Assembly: GCF_036227205.1 (NCBI RefSeq)
Contig: NZ_CP109442.1
Coordinates: forward strand, 3,224,001-3,288,000
Direction of reading: 5' to 3'
Length of the DNA stretch: 64,000 bases
Source: Amycolatopsis sp. NBC_01480
GTDB taxonomy: Bacteria > Actinomycetota > Actinomycetes > Mycobacteriales > Pseudonocardiaceae
The notes under the pieces are model-generated. The model was given only the letters and a program-made list of their open reading frames with translations. It made no database searches and was not told where the DNA came from. The translations under genes and the position numbers were made by a program. Shown here piece after piece: positions 53,350 to 61,683 of this stretch. Within the stretch, counting starts at the first letter, position 1, and each line of letters begins with the position of its first letter.

Positions 53350-53804
53350 GGGTTTGTGTTCCTTTGGTCATGGGAGCCGACCCAGCCAGGTAAACAGGCG
53401 TCCTGAACGTCGGGGAGACCCTGATGACGCAGGTACCGCGAGAGCCCCCTTGCCCGGTGGGGTTCGGGGTGCGGAAATGGGTCAGCCCTGCCGGGAAGAG
53501 AAGTGCCGGCAGGGCTGAGTTGTGCGATGGTCGGCGCGCGCACGGTCGCCTCTCGGCGGTGGGCGCGACGCGGTTCCAGCCGGACGGAATTCCGCGAAGG
53601 CAAGGGGGTGAGCCCGGGGGACACGGTGGGCGCACCGACCAGTGACTTCAACTGTGTGACTGGGGTAGGTATTCCGGTGCGGGAGTGACGTGGGTCGCCC
53701 GTGTTCCACGTGGAACCACGAGGGCTGGGAACCGGCGGGCTCGGTGCTCGGCGGGTGCAGTAGCATCGTGGGGTAACTAGGCAAGTCGAAGAAGGGGGCT
53801 TCAG
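53350..53804. other. Intergenic region with hairpin and parS site
   Basis: About 450 nt without a gene. A perfect 13-bp hairpin TCAGCCCTGCCGG / CCGGCAGGGCTGA (53482-53518, 11-nt loop) could end transcription on either strand. TAGCAT at 53761-53766 is a possible -10 for the DLW-39 gene, whose GAAGGGGG ribosome site lies downstream. Confidence 0.45.
53703..53716. promoter_or_regulatory. parS-type palindrome upstream of the DLW-39 gene
   Basis: GTTCCACGTGGAAC, perfect 14-bp palindrome, identical to the site at 11921 and about 20 kb to the right of parAB. It lies in an intergenic region. Confidence 0.65.
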
Positions 53805-53978
53805 GTGAAGAAGCTGTTGGCACTCGCGGTCGTCGCGGGCGGCGTTCTGTTCGTCGTCAAGCGCAACAAGGCGGCCAAGGCCGAGGCTGACCTGTGGCGT
53901 GAAGCCACGGCTCCCACGGGCCCGGTCTCGACGAACGGCACCACGCCGGCCAAGGCCTCGGACGCCTCGCGCAACTGA
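53805..53978 (+). CDS. DLW-39 family small membrane protein (57 aa)
   Basis: Short protein: MKKLLALAVVAGGVLFVVKR, NKAAKAEADLWREATAPTGP, VSTNGTTPAKASDASRN. One N-terminal transmembrane helix, then the conserved KAEADLWREAT that names the DLW-39 family, a small actinobacterial protein encoded next to tRNA-Ala. Function unknown. GTG 53805 with GAAGGGGG upstream. tRNA-Ala follows 37 nt later. Confidence 0.9.
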   Translation: MKKLLALAVVAGGVLFVVKRNKAAKAEADLWREATAPTGPVSTNGTTPAKASDASRN

Positions 53979-54015
53979 TCTTCGGACGGGCGGCGGTTGC
54001 TCGCCGCCCGTACCC

Positions 54016-54088
54016 GGGGCTGTAGCTCAATTGGTAGAGCACCGCCTTTGCAAGGCGGGGGTCAGGGGTTCGATTCCCCTCAGCTCCA
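54016..54088 (+). tRNA. tRNA-Ala (TGC)
   Basis: Acceptor GGGGCTG / CAGCTCC with the G3:U70 alanine identity pair, D arm AGCTCAATTGGTAGAGC, anticodon stem-loop CGCCTTTGCAAGGCG (TGC), T arm AGGGGTTCGATTCCCCT. 73 nt, discriminator A; no encoded CCA. Confidence 0.97.
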
Positions 54089-54097
54089 CTCGCTCAT

Positions 54098-54138
54098 GGG
54101 CGAGGAAGGTCCGCAGAAAATGCGGATCTTCCTCGCCC
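54098..54138 (+). terminator. Terminator after tRNA-Ala
   Basis: GGGCGAGGAAG / CTTCCTCGCCC outer stem with inner CCGCA-GAAAA-TGCGG, 9 nt after the tRNA; weak U tract (GTAGTGCTTTCT). Confidence 0.85.
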
Positions 54139-54185
54139 GTAGTGCTTTCTAGGGTTCAATCCGGATCGTGAGTCCTATGTGGACG

Positions 54186-54680
54186 CTAGCTGCCCGAGGC
54201 CGGTCGTTGCGTAGCCGCGCGGAACCGTTCCAGGTAGAGGGGCCAGCCCTCGCCGGTGTCGAGGGTAAGGAAGCCCTGCCAGCCCTCGCCGTGCCGATCG
54301 AGGTGCCGGTGCTCGATCACCACCCGGGTGCGTTCGGGAGCCTCGGCCGCGAATCGGATCTCCACCTCGCTGGTGTGGTCCGGGTCGGTCTCCAGCTGCC
54401 ATCGCGGGCTGATGTCCCAGCTGATGACCAGCCGGTGCGGTGGCTCGTACGCGAGGACGCGGGCCCAGGTGCACCGGCTGCCGTCCGTGCCGAGGTCGTA
54501 CACGGTGCCGCCGAGCCGGGGCTCCAGCACGGTGCGTTCGACCGGCGCCGCGAGCAGGCTGTGGTCACGGGGCTTGACCTCGTCGAACCGTTCGGTGAAC
54601 ACGCGGAAGGCGTGCTCCACGGGCACGTCGACGACGATGTCGACCTGCAAGGCGGTCTGGTCCTGTGGAGTGGTGCTCAT
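54186..54680 (-). CDS. SRPBCC (AHSA1-like) domain protein
   Basis: 164-residue START-fold protein (DIVVDVPVEHAFRVFTERFDEVKP, LGTDGSRCTWARVLAYEPPHRLVISWDISPRWQ, in parts, EVEIRFAAEAPERTRVVIEHRHLDRHGEGW, in parts). Ligand unknown. ATG overlaps the ArsR stop by 4 nt, the usual ArsR-SRPBCC two-gene unit in which the regulator controls its partner. Confidence 0.9.
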   Translation of the reverse strand: MSTTPQDQTALQVDIVVDVPVEHAFRVFTERFDEVKPRDHSLLAAPVERTVLEPRLGGTVYDLGTDGSRCTWARVLAYEPPHRLVISWDISPRWQLETDPDHTSEVEIRFAAEAPERTRVVIEHRHLDRHGEGWQGFLTLDTGEGWPLYLERFRAATQRPASGS

Positions 54681-55024
54681 TGCGGTGGAGTCCCTTCCGC
54701 TGTGGTCGCGGCCGGCTGGTAGGTCCGCTCGGCCACGTCCTTGAACCTGGTCAAAGTCTTGCGCCAGTAGGAGTCGAGTTCTCGACGCAGCTGGTCCAGG
54801 CCGTCCGCTCGCATCTCGTACATGCGCAAGCGGCCCTGCTGGTGCACGTCGACCAGCCGCGCTTCCAGCAGCACTCGCAAGTGCTGCGACACCGCCGGGC
54901 GGCTGACCGGCAGGTCCCGTGCGATCTCGGTGACCGAGCACGCCCCGTCGGCGACCCGGGCGAACACGCGGCGCCGGGTGGGGTCGGCGAGGGCCTGCCA
55001 CGGATCAGCGGTCGAGATCGCCAT
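54677..55024 (-). CDS. ArsR family HTH regulator
   Basis: 115-residue winged-helix regulator: DPWQALADPTRRRVFARVADGACSVTEIARDLPVSRPAVSQHLRVL then LVDVHQQGRLRMYEMRADGLDQLRRELDSYW (in parts). No Cys metal-binding box, as in the non-metal ArsR subfamily that pairs with SRPBCC proteins. Likely autoregulates this operon. Confidence 0.9.
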   Translation of the reverse strand: MAISTADPWQALADPTRRRVFARVADGACSVTEIARDLPVSRPAVSQHLRVLLEARLVDVHQQGRLRMYEMRADGLDQLRRELDSYWRKTLTRFKDVAERTYQPAATTAEGTPPQ

Positions 55025-55161
55025 GATGCGTAAGCTACTACTTACGCGTCAGGTTGTCGAACACCGGCTCCGAGGTGGGTCATTCGGAATCCGCGCTCGC
55101 GCGGGTGAAGCTCCCCGGATGACCGAACTGTTCAAGACACCCGCCGCGCCTGCGTGTCACC

Positions 55162-56058
55162 GTGAACAACGTGACTGTGAACCTGAACGCCGCCGCTTCC
55201 TTCCTCGCCACGCACGCCCGGGTGCTCGACCGGCGGCGGTTCGAAATGCTCACCGGGAAGACCGAACCGCAGGCCGTGCTCGCGGCCGTCGAGGGGTACC
55301 GGAATGCCGATGGCGGGTACGGCTGGGGGCTTGAGCCCGATCTGCGCGCGCCGGAGAGCCAGCCGGGTGGGGCGCTGCACGCCTTTGAGGTCTTCGAAGA
55401 GGTCGCGCCGACGGCCACGCCGCTGGCGGCCGAGCTGTGTGACTGGCTGGAGTCCGTTTCGCTGCCGGGCGGCGGGCTGCCGTTCGCGTTCCCGGTGGCC
55501 GACCCGGCTGGGTGTGCTCCGTTCTGGACCCAGTCGGCGCCGACCTTCTCCTTGCAGAGCACGGCTTTTGTCGCCGGCACGGCGCTGCGGGTCGCCGCGC
55601 ACGATGAGGCCGTCGCGAAACACCCGTGGCTGACGGCGGCGACCGACACCTGCGTCGAAGCCATCCGGCGGGTCGAAAGCGCGCCGCACGCCATCGAGCT
55701 TTCGTTCGCGATCCGGTTCCTCGACGCGGCGCACGCCACCCGCCCGGAAGCGGACGAGCTGCTCGACCACCTCGGGAAGTTCCTGCCCGGCAACGGAATC
55801 CTCCACGTCGCGGGCGGGGCGGACGACGAGTTCATGCGCCCGCTCGACTTCTCCCCGGCCCCCGGGCCGGCACGGAAACTCTTCGACCGCAAGTCCGTCG
55901 AAACCGAGTTGGACGACCTCGAAGCCAAGCAGCAGGACGACGGCGGCTGGCCCGTCGTGTTCGCCAGCTACTCACCCGCGGCCACGCTCGAATGGCGCGG
56001 TTACGCCACCGTCGCCGCGATTTCGGTGCTGAAGGCCAACTCCCGCGTCAGCTGGTGA
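55162..56058 (+). CDS. Alpha/alpha-toroid protein (prenyltransferase/squalene-cyclase repeat-like)
   Basis: 298 residues with helical repeats and two glycine-turn motifs typical of terpene cyclase/prenyltransferase toroids: YRNADGGYGWGLEPD near residue 47 and a QxxDGxW motif QQDDGGWPVVF near 253. No DXDD protonation motif, so not a standard hopene cyclase. Substrate unknown. GTG 55162 or 55171 are both possible. Monocistronic. Confidence 0.65.
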   Translation: MNNVTVNLNAAASFLATHARVLDRRRFEMLTGKTEPQAVLAAVEGYRNADGGYGWGLEPDLRAPESQPGGALHAFEVFEEVAPTATPLAAELCDWLESVSLPGGGLPFAFPVADPAGCAPFWTQSAPTFSLQSTAFVAGTALRVAAHDEAVAKHPWLTAATDTCVEAIRRVESAPHAIELSFAIRFLDAAHATRPEADELLDHLGKFLPGNGILHVAGGADDEFMRPLDFSPAPGPARKLFDRKSVETELDDLEAKQQDDGGWPVVFASYSPAATLEWRGYATVAAISVLKANSRVSW

Positions 56059-56066
56059 GCCTGGCC

Positions 56067-56072
56067 TAGGGT
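56067..56072 (+). promoter_or_regulatory. -10 element of the lipB-like gene (leaderless)
   Basis: TAGGGT, 6 nt before the ATG at 56079, no ribosome site between. Confidence 0.45.
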
Positions 56073-56078
56073 GGTGGC

Positions 56079-56714
56079 ATGGGCTGGCCGATAAAGCGGG
56101 TCGACCTGGGCGTCGTCGAGTACGAGCGGGCCGCCCGGGACATGCGGGAGTGGGTTGTGCAGCGGCAGGAGGGCCGGGTGGACGACCGGCTGTTCCTGCT
56201 CAGCCATCCGTCGGTGGTGACGTACGGGCCGCAGACCCGGCCCGACGAGCTGCCGCCGGAGACCGCCGGGCTGCCGGCCATTCCCGTCGACCGCGGCGGG
56301 TACGCCACCTACCACGGACCCGGCCAGCTCGTCGGCTACCTGGTGCTCGACGTGCGCGAGCGCGGGCCCGTCGACATCGTGCGCTGGCTGGAGAACGGCC
56401 TCGTCGAGGCGCTCGCGGACCTCGGGTTCGCGACCGTCCGCCGGGACACGCCGAAGGGCGGAGCGAGCCTCGTCGGCGTGTGGACGCCGGACGGGCGCAA
56501 GCTCGTGTCCATCGGCATGCGCATCCGCGGCGGCGTGACGAGCCACGGGTTCGCGCTGAACGTGGACCCGGACATGGCGGCGTTCCACGCGTTCACCGCC
56601 TGCCGGCTCGCCGACGTCACCATGGTGTCGCTGCGGGAAATCGCGCTGGAGCAAGGAAAAGCGGTGCCCAGCGACGCCGAGGTGCGTGACGCCGTGGCGG
56701 CCGCGCTGTGCTGA
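56079..56714 (+). CDS. lipB: Octanoyltransferase LipB-like protein
   Basis: 211-residue enzyme that transfers octanoate from acyl carrier protein to lipoyl domains. RGGYATYHGPGQLVGYLVLDV is the core motif; the catalytic Lys lies in GRKLVSIGMRIRGGVTSHGFALNV and the Cys in TACRLADVTMV (the usual PCGI context is altered to ACRL). lipA is not adjacent, and this may be a second copy with another acceptor. Possible leaderless start; its stop overlaps the PHP gene by 7 nt. Confidence 0.82.
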   Translation: MGWPIKRVDLGVVEYERAARDMREWVVQRQEGRVDDRLFLLSHPSVVTYGPQTRPDELPPETAGLPAIPVDRGGYATYHGPGQLVGYLVLDVRERGPVDIVRWLENGLVEALADLGFATVRRDTPKGGASLVGVWTPDGRKLVSIGMRIRGGVTSHGFALNVDPDMAAFHAFTACRLADVTMVSLREIALEQGKAVPSDAEVRDAVAAALC

Positions 56715-57556
56715 GGCCGCTGCCGCCGGACGGGCACGTGCACACGGAGTGGTCCTGGGACACCGTCACCGGCTCGATGGTCCGCTCGTGCGAGCGGGCG
56801 CTGGAACTCGGGCTGCCGTCGCTGGCCTTCACCGAGCACGCCGACCTCACGCCGTGGTTGATCCCCGAGCCGATCCGGCCGCACCTGCCCGAGCACTTCC
56901 GCGTGCGGCTGCGGCCCGACGGCGTGCTGGAGCCACCCGACCTCGACGTCGACGGGTACCTGGCGGGTGTGCAGGAATGCCGCGAACGATTCCCTGATCT
57001 GCGAATCCTGTCCGGCGTCGAGCTGAGCGAGCCGCATTGGCACCGCGATCGCGCCGACGCGCTCCTGGCGGCGCACGACTTCGAGCGGGTGCTCGGCTCC
57101 GTGCATTCGCTGCCGGACGGCGAGCACCACCACGAGCTGAGCGTGATCTCCCAGCGCCCGGCCGCCGACGTGATGCGCGCGTACCTCGCCGAGGCGCTGG
57201 AGCTCGTCGAGTCCACAGCGGACTTCGCCGTGCTGGCGCACATCGACTACGGCGTGCGGTCGTGGCCCGCCGAGCAGCCGCCGTTCGCCGCCGGGGACTT
57301 CGAGGAGGAGTTCCGCACGGTGCTGCGCGCCCTCGCCGACAGCGGGCGGGTGCTCGAGGTCAACACCAAAGTCCCGCTGGCCAGGGAAATCGTGCGCTGG
57401 TGGTTCGAAGTCGGCGGCGAGGCGGTGGCGTTCGGCAGCGACGCGCACGAGCCGGGCCTGGTGGGCCACGCCTTCGCGGACGCGGCCGCCCTCGTCGAGT
57501 CGTGCGGATTTCATCCGGGACGCACGCCGCACGACTTCTGGAGCCGGCGCGGCTGA
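56708..57556 (+). CDS. PHP domain protein (histidinol-phosphatase-like)
   Basis: 282-residue metallophosphatase of the PHP family: DGHVHTEWSWDT, AFTEHADLTPW, GVELSEPHW, VLGSVHSLPDG, VLAHIDYG and VAFGSDAHEPG supply the His/Asp/Glu metal ligands. Resembles HisK-type histidinol-phosphatases and polymerase-type PHP domains; no his genes nearby. GTG 56708 overlaps lipB, so both are probably translated together. Convergent with pdxH. Confidence 0.85.
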   Translation: MLRPLPPDGHVHTEWSWDTVTGSMVRSCERALELGLPSLAFTEHADLTPWLIPEPIRPHLPEHFRVRLRPDGVLEPPDLDVDGYLAGVQECRERFPDLRILSGVELSEPHWHRDRADALLAAHDFERVLGSVHSLPDGEHHHELSVISQRPAADVMRAYLAEALELVESTADFAVLAHIDYGVRSWPAEQPPFAAGDFEEEFRTVLRALADSGRVLEVNTKVPLAREIVRWWFEVGGEAVAFGSDAHEPGLVGHAFADAAALVESCGFHPGRTPHDFWSRRG

Positions 57557-57560
57557 GGCG

Positions 57561-58199
57561 TCACGGCCAGAGGCGTTCGCGCGTCCAGCCTTCGTCCTCG
57601 CGCCGGTAGCGGAGACGGACGTGGCGGCGGTCGTGGCTCGCCTGCCAGAACTCGACGACCGTGGGCACGATGAGGTAGCGCGTCCACGTTTCCGGTGCGG
57701 CGTCAGGGTTTTCCTCGACCCAGCGCTCGGCCGCGGCGGACGCCTCGGTGAGCTTCTCCGGGTCGGTGAGGACCTCCGACTGGTGGCCGATGAAAGCCTC
57801 GACGCGCGAAGCGGGCGGGCGCGCGAGGAAGTCTTCGTCGGAGGCTTCGCGCGGAGCCGGGGTGACGGTGCCGCGCACCCGGACCTGACGGCCGCGCCCC
57901 GGCCAGAAGAACGTCAACGCGGCGCGGGGGTTTTCCGTGAGCTGCCGGCCCTTCGGGCTTTCCGCGCTGGTCGCGACGGCCCAGCCGGCCGGGCCGACGT
58001 CCTTGAGGATCACCACCCGCGCATCGGGGGCGCCGTCTTCATCCACTGTGGACAGTGTGACGGCGTGCGGGGCGAGCACGTGCTCGCCGGCCTCGGTGAG
58101 CCAGGTCAGGAAGAGGTCTTCCGGGGCGTCCGAGGCCAGATCGGGGTCGAAGCCGGGGAGTTCGGCCGGGAAGGACGCCCAGCCGCGCAGCGAAACCAT
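57561..58199 (-). CDS. pdxH: Pyridoxamine/pyridoxine 5'-phosphate oxidase
   Basis: 212-residue FMN enzyme forming pyridoxal 5'-phosphate. DARVVILKDVGPAGWAVATSAESPKGRQL, AALTFFWPGRGRQVRVRGTV, RVEAFIGHQSEVL and the C-terminal EFWQASHDRRHVRLRYRR (usually RLHDR-type) give full family length. ATG 58199 is used; it lies 1 nt after the stop of the upstream gene. Probably co-transcribed with that gene. Confidence 0.92.
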   Translation of the reverse strand: MVSLRGWASFPAELPGFDPDLASDAPEDLFLTWLTEAGEHVLAPHAVTLSTVDEDGAPDARVVILKDVGPAGWAVATSAESPKGRQLTENPRAALTFFWPGRGRQVRVRGTVTPAPREASDEDFLARPPASRVEAFIGHQSEVLTDPEKLTEASAAAERWVEENPDAAPETWTRYLIVPTVVEFWQASHDRRHVRLRYRREDEGWTRERLWP

Positions 58200-58200
58200 G

Positions 58201-58992
58201 TCACTGACCGTACGGGGGACGGCCCGGCGGCGGGTAGTGCGGAGGCTGCGGCCCCGGTGGCCCGGCCGCGGGCGGCGGCGCGGTCGGCGGCTGCTCGCCG
58301 GGCGGGATCTGCTGACCGGGGAAACCACCGGGGCCGGGGCCTCCGGGCTGCTCGGGCGGAACCTGTTGCTGCTGCGGGTAACCGGGCTGTCCCGGGTAAC
58401 CGCCTTGCCCACCGGGCGGAACCTGCGGCTGTCCCGGATAACCCCCAGGCGCACCAGCCTGTTGCGGATACCCACCGGGCATCTGCCCCGCCTGCCACTG
58501 CAACTGCTGGTAAGCCTCCATCGGCTCCGGGAAGCAGAACTGCAGCTTCGCGTTCACCGCGCCGTGCATGGCGGCGCCCCACATTTTGCCGCCGATCCAG
58601 GCGTAGCGGGGGCCGGTGGGGTCGACCGCGACCATGCGGGTCTCGCCGCCGAACTGGTTGGTCGTCTTGGCCGCGGCGAGCTGGGCGGCGTCCGGGTACA
58701 CGCGGCCGACGAGGCCGGCGATGACCACCGAGGCGGCCGTCCAGCCGACGGTGCCCTGCACGTTCGCCCGGGCGTGCTGGGTGGCCAGCCCGGTGAACTG
58801 GGACAGCGTCTGCGCGGTGATGTCCGGGTACGCGGCGGCCACCACGCAGTAGTTCATCGTGGACAACATGATCGACTCGGCGAAGAGCCCGACCACGGCC
58901 GTTGCCGGGCCGATCTGGACGCTGCTGAGCCAGCCGCCGCTGCGCTGCACGCGCTCGGCCACCACCTGCAGGTACTGCTCCGGTGTGAGCAA
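58201..58992 (-). CDS. Hypothetical protein with Pro/Gly/Gln-rich tail
   Basis: 263 residues. The first ~160 form a compact domain (TPEQYLQVVAERVQRSGGWLSSVQIGPATAVVG, in parts, ITAQTLSQFTGLATQHARANVQGTVGWTAASVVIAGLVG, in parts, TRMVAVDPTGPRYAWIGGKMWGAAMHGAVNAKLQF, in parts) that I do not recognise; the rest is a PGGYPQQ/GGYPGQP tandem-repeat tail. Start TTG 58992 is suggested by GGGAGG 9 nt upstream. 1 nt from pdxH. No signal peptide or clear membrane helix. Confidence 0.6.
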   Translation of the reverse strand: MLTPEQYLQVVAERVQRSGGWLSSVQIGPATAVVGLFAESIMLSTMNYCVVAAAYPDITAQTLSQFTGLATQHARANVQGTVGWTAASVVIAGLVGRVYPDAAQLAAAKTTNQFGGETRMVAVDPTGPRYAWIGGKMWGAAMHGAVNAKLQFCFPEPMEAYQQLQWQAGQMPGGYPQQAGAPGGYPGQPQVPPGGQGGYPGQPGYPQQQQVPPEQPGGPGPGGFPGQQIPPGEQPPTAPPPAAGPPGPQPPHYPPPGRPPYGQ

Positions 58993-59104
58993 CTCTCCCG
59001 ACCTCCCAGAAATGGCGTCGCCGCCTGGATATCGTCGCACGCCGGGTCGTGACGCCCCGGTCAGCTTCGGCCTTCACCCCCGTGTGAGGCGGACATGATT
59101 GACT

Positions 59105-59644
59105 GTGCCCGCCATGCGACGAATCCTCGTTCTCGCGCCCGCCCTGGTGCTCCTCGCCGGCTGCGGAGCGTCGACCCAGATTTCGGGCACGCCCGCGCCC
59201 GCCCCCACCACGGCGGCCGGCTCCGCGGCGGCGGGCCTGCCGCCCGACCCGAAGCCCGCGAAGACGGCCGACTGCCCGTACCTGGACAGCCTGGCGGTGG
59301 AGGACGCGAACGGCCAGCACGTGTCGAAGGTGCAGGTGTCGGACGACCAGCCGCACCCCGCCTGCTTCTTCTACCGGCCCGACGGGAACTTGCAGCTCAC
59401 CGTGCAGGTGTACGTCGGCAAGCCGGATGTCGCGACGGCACTGGTCAACAAGGTCGCGCCGATCGAGACGTCCAACCCGGCTTCGGATCCGCCGGGGTGG
59501 AAGGGCGGCTACCAGCCCTCCGGTGACGGTGTGGTGTACGCCGTCTCGAAAGGGGAGGCTGCCGTCATCGTGACGAGTAACCAGAAGCAGAGCATCAAGG
59601 CACGCAAAGTGGCGAAAAATGCTATCGCTGCCCTGAAGCTCTGA
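59105..59644 (+). CDS. DUF3558-like lipoprotein
   Basis: About 180 residues with a lipoprotein signal (RRILVLAPALVLLAGCGAS, lipobox LAGC), an Ala/Pro-rich spacer and a folded C-terminal domain with Cys in KTADCPYLDS and HPACFFYRPDG, the DUF3558-like pattern of actinobacterial surface lipoproteins. Ligand unknown. GTG 59105 or ATG 59114; CATGAT 5 nt before the GTG may be a -10. Confidence 0.75.
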   Translation: MPAMRRILVLAPALVLLAGCGASTQISGTPAPAPTTAAGSAAAGLPPDPKPAKTADCPYLDSLAVEDANGQHVSKVQVSDDQPHPACFFYRPDGNLQLTVQVYVGKPDVATALVNKVAPIETSNPASDPPGWKGGYQPSGDGVVYAVSKGEAAVIVTSNQKQSIKARKVAKNAIAALKL

Positions 59645-59781
59645 GTAGTGGCCTCCACACGGGTGAGTGAAGTTGATCTTGTATTACCCTGTGCGTCACG
59701 CGCAGGCCTGGAGCACTCGCGCGGGCGGGTGCCCGTCCGGCACCACATGCACTTCGCCATTCGACGACAAGGACAAGATTC

Positions 59782-60234
59782 GTGGCTGACACCCTCAAGG
59801 AAATCCTGCTCGACTCCAGCCGTCGCCCGACGGTCGTGACCGACCTCGAAGGCCTCGTGGACGCCGAGGTGTCCGACAAGGGCGGGGTCTCCGGCGCCGT
59901 TGTGAAGACCGGCTTCGCCGCGGTCAAGAAGATCAAGCCGGGCATCATCCCGTCCGCGGTCGACACGCTGCTGGACGACTTCGCCGGTGCGCTCGAGCCC
60001 TTCTACGGCGACTACAAGGCCAAGGGCGGCAACGACTTCGGTGCCTACCTGACCAGCCGCTCGGACGAGGCCTCCGACGCGCTGCTGACCGTCACGGACA
60101 GCCGCGCGGACCGCAGCAGCCGCGACAGCATCAAGAAGGTCTACTCGAAGCTGCGCCCGAACGGCAAGAAGAACGTCGAGGAGGCGCTGCCCCGCCTCGG
60201 CCAGCTGATCGACAAGCACGCCGCCACGGCCTGA
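59782..60234 (+). CDS. DUF6918 family protein
   Basis: 150-residue soluble protein: TLKEILLDSSRRPTVVTDLEGLVDAEVSDKGGVSGAVVKTGFAAVKKIKPG (in parts: KGGVSGAVVKTGFAAVKKIKPG), ALEPFYGDYKAKGG, RSSRDSIKKVYSKLRPNGKKNVEEALPRLG. Matches my memory of the DUF6918 family, common in actinobacteria; function unknown. GTG 59782; ribosome site weak (AAGGACAAG). Followed by a strong terminator. Confidence 0.75.
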   Translation: MADTLKEILLDSSRRPTVVTDLEGLVDAEVSDKGGVSGAVVKTGFAAVKKIKPGIIPSAVDTLLDDFAGALEPFYGDYKAKGGNDFGAYLTSRSDEASDALLTVTDSRADRSSRDSIKKVYSKLRPNGKKNVEEALPRLGQLIDKHAATA

Positions 60235-60251
60235 TCGGTCTGAGCGAACGC

Positions 60252-60285
60252 AAGAGGGCCCCGGGAGCGATCCCGGGGCCCTCTT
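60252..60285. terminator. Bidirectional terminator
   Basis: AAGAGGGCCCCGGGA / TCCCGGGGCCCTCTT, 15-bp perfect stem with GCGA loop, between the convergent DUF6918 and Lys/Ala-rich genes. Confidence 0.88.
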
Positions 60286-60295
60286 CGCGTGCGGG

Positions 60296-60916
60296 TCAGT
60301 TCTTCTTCTCGGCCGGCGTGCTCGGCGCCTTGCCGTTCGCCGTCGGGGACGGCTTGGCCTCGGCAGCCGGCTTGGCGGCCGGCTTGGCCGGGGGAGCCGG
60401 CGGCGTCGCCTTCGGCGGGGCCGGGGCGACCGGCGGCTCCTGCTGACGCGACTTCAGCACCACCGCCGTGCCGACGGCGACCGCGCCGAGGCCCAGCAGC
60501 CACGGCCAGCGACGACGCTTGCGGGTGCCCTTGGCCGCGGACTTCGCCTCGACCAACGCGGCCCGGAAGTCCTTCTTCGCGCTCTTGAAGTCCTTCTTGC
60601 CGCGGCGCTTCGACTCACCGGCGGACTTGGCCGCCTTGATGGCCGCCTTCTTCGCCTTGCGACCGGGCTTCTTCAGCTCGGCGACGCGGGCCAGCGCCTC
60701 CTTGCGTGCCGCGGCCGAGCTCTTCTTGAGCTCCTTGCGGGTCAGCTCGGTCTTCTTCGCCAGCTTCTTGCGCGCCCGGCGGCTCTGCTTCGCGAACTCC
60801 TCGGCGCCGGCTTCCGCAGCCTTCGCGGCTGCCTCAGCCCCCGCCCTGCCCGCTTCGGTGGCTCGCTTGCGCAGGCCGAGCGTGCCGGACTCCACCGAAT
60901 CTGCGGCCCGGGTCAT
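60296..60916 (-). CDS. Lys/Ala-rich histone-like membrane protein
   Basis: 206 residues in three parts. Residues 1-135 are almost entirely Lys, Arg, Ala and Glu with coiled-coil spacing (RRARKKLAKKTELTRKELKKSS; KKPGRKAKKAAIKAAKSAGE), like eukaryotic H1 tails or HU-extension sequences. A single transmembrane helix (WPWLLGLGAVAVGTAVVL) follows, then a Pro/Ala-rich tail. Could tether DNA or polyphosphate-like polyanions to the membrane; no recognised family. ATG 60916 preferred (GAGG 8 nt upstream) over GTG 60925. Confidence 0.7.
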   Translation of the reverse strand: MTRAADSVESGTLGLRKRATEAGRAGAEAAAKAAEAGAEEFAKQSRRARKKLAKKTELTRKELKKSSAAARKEALARVAELKKPGRKAKKAAIKAAKSAGESKRRGKKDFKSAKKDFRAALVEAKSAAKGTRKRRRWPWLLGLGAVAVGTAVVLKSRQQEPPVAPAPPKATPPAPPAKPAAKPAAEAKPSPTANGKAPSTPAEKKN

Positions 60917-61121
60917 GGCCTTCACCTCATCAATCGTTGTGGTACTGCTCTGTTGCCTGCAACCTATCGTGCCCTTTTTCCCGCCGTAACGCTGTGGCTT
61001 CCCCGTTCGGGAATCGCCGAAACCTCGGAAATGGGCCTCTTCCTGCAGTCTGACGGGTCACATCCGCCGGGCGCGGCCCCCTGAACCCCCCAAATGTGCG
61101 AAGGGATGGCACGATGGCGGC

Positions 61122-61646
61122 GTGACTGAAAGCGCCCGTAAGGCCACCCTGCACACCAATCAGGGTGACATCCACGTGAACCTGTTCCCCGACCACGCGC
61201 CGAAGACGGTCGCGAACTTCGTGGGGCTGGCCGACGGCTCCAAGGAGTACACGCAGCCGAACGCGCAGGGGACGAACTCCGGCCCCTTCTACGACGGCTC
61301 GATCTTCCACCGGGTGATCGACGGCTTCATGCTCCAGGGCGGCGACCCGACCGGCACCGGCCGCGGCGGCCCCGGCTACAAGTTCGGCGACGAGTTCCAC
61401 CCCGAGCTGCAGTTCAACAAGCCGTACCTGCTGGCGATGGCGAACGCCGGGCCCGGCACCAACGGCTCGCAGTTCTTCATCACCGTCGCGCCGACGACGC
61501 ACCTGAACTTCAAGCACACGATCTTCGGCGAGGTGGCGGACCAGGAGTCCCGCACCGTCGTCGACGCGATCGGGCGTGCGGCGACCGGCCCGGCCGACCG
61601 TCCGCTGTCCGACATCGTCATCGAGAAGGTCACCGTCGAGGCCTGA
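61122..61646 (+). CDS. ppiA: Cyclophilin-type peptidyl-prolyl isomerase
   Basis: 174-residue cytoplasmic cyclophilin: ATLHTNQGDIHVNLFPDHAPKTVANFVGLA, FHRVIDGFMLQGGDPTGTGRGGPGYKF (catalytic Arg), LAMANAGPGTNGSQFFIT and HTIFGEV. Equivalent to mycobacterial Rv0009 in the same neighbourhood. CACGAT 6 nt before GTG suggests leaderless expression. Precedes the rhomboid gene by 37 nt. Confidence 0.95.
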   Translation: MTESARKATLHTNQGDIHVNLFPDHAPKTVANFVGLADGSKEYTQPNAQGTNSGPFYDGSIFHRVIDGFMLQGGDPTGTGRGGPGYKFGDEFHPELQFNKPYLLAMANAGPGTNGSQFFITVAPTTHLNFKHTIFGEVADQESRTVVDAIGRAATGPADRPLSDIVIEKVTVEA

Positions 61647-61683
61647 GGCCGGTCCGGAGGGATTTCGGTAGGTTGGTGGCATC

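Noticed and set aside
61150..61175. parS-like CACGTG word in ppiA (ATCCACGTGAACC)
   Set aside because: Two or more mismatches to GTTYCACGTGRAAC and not palindromic.
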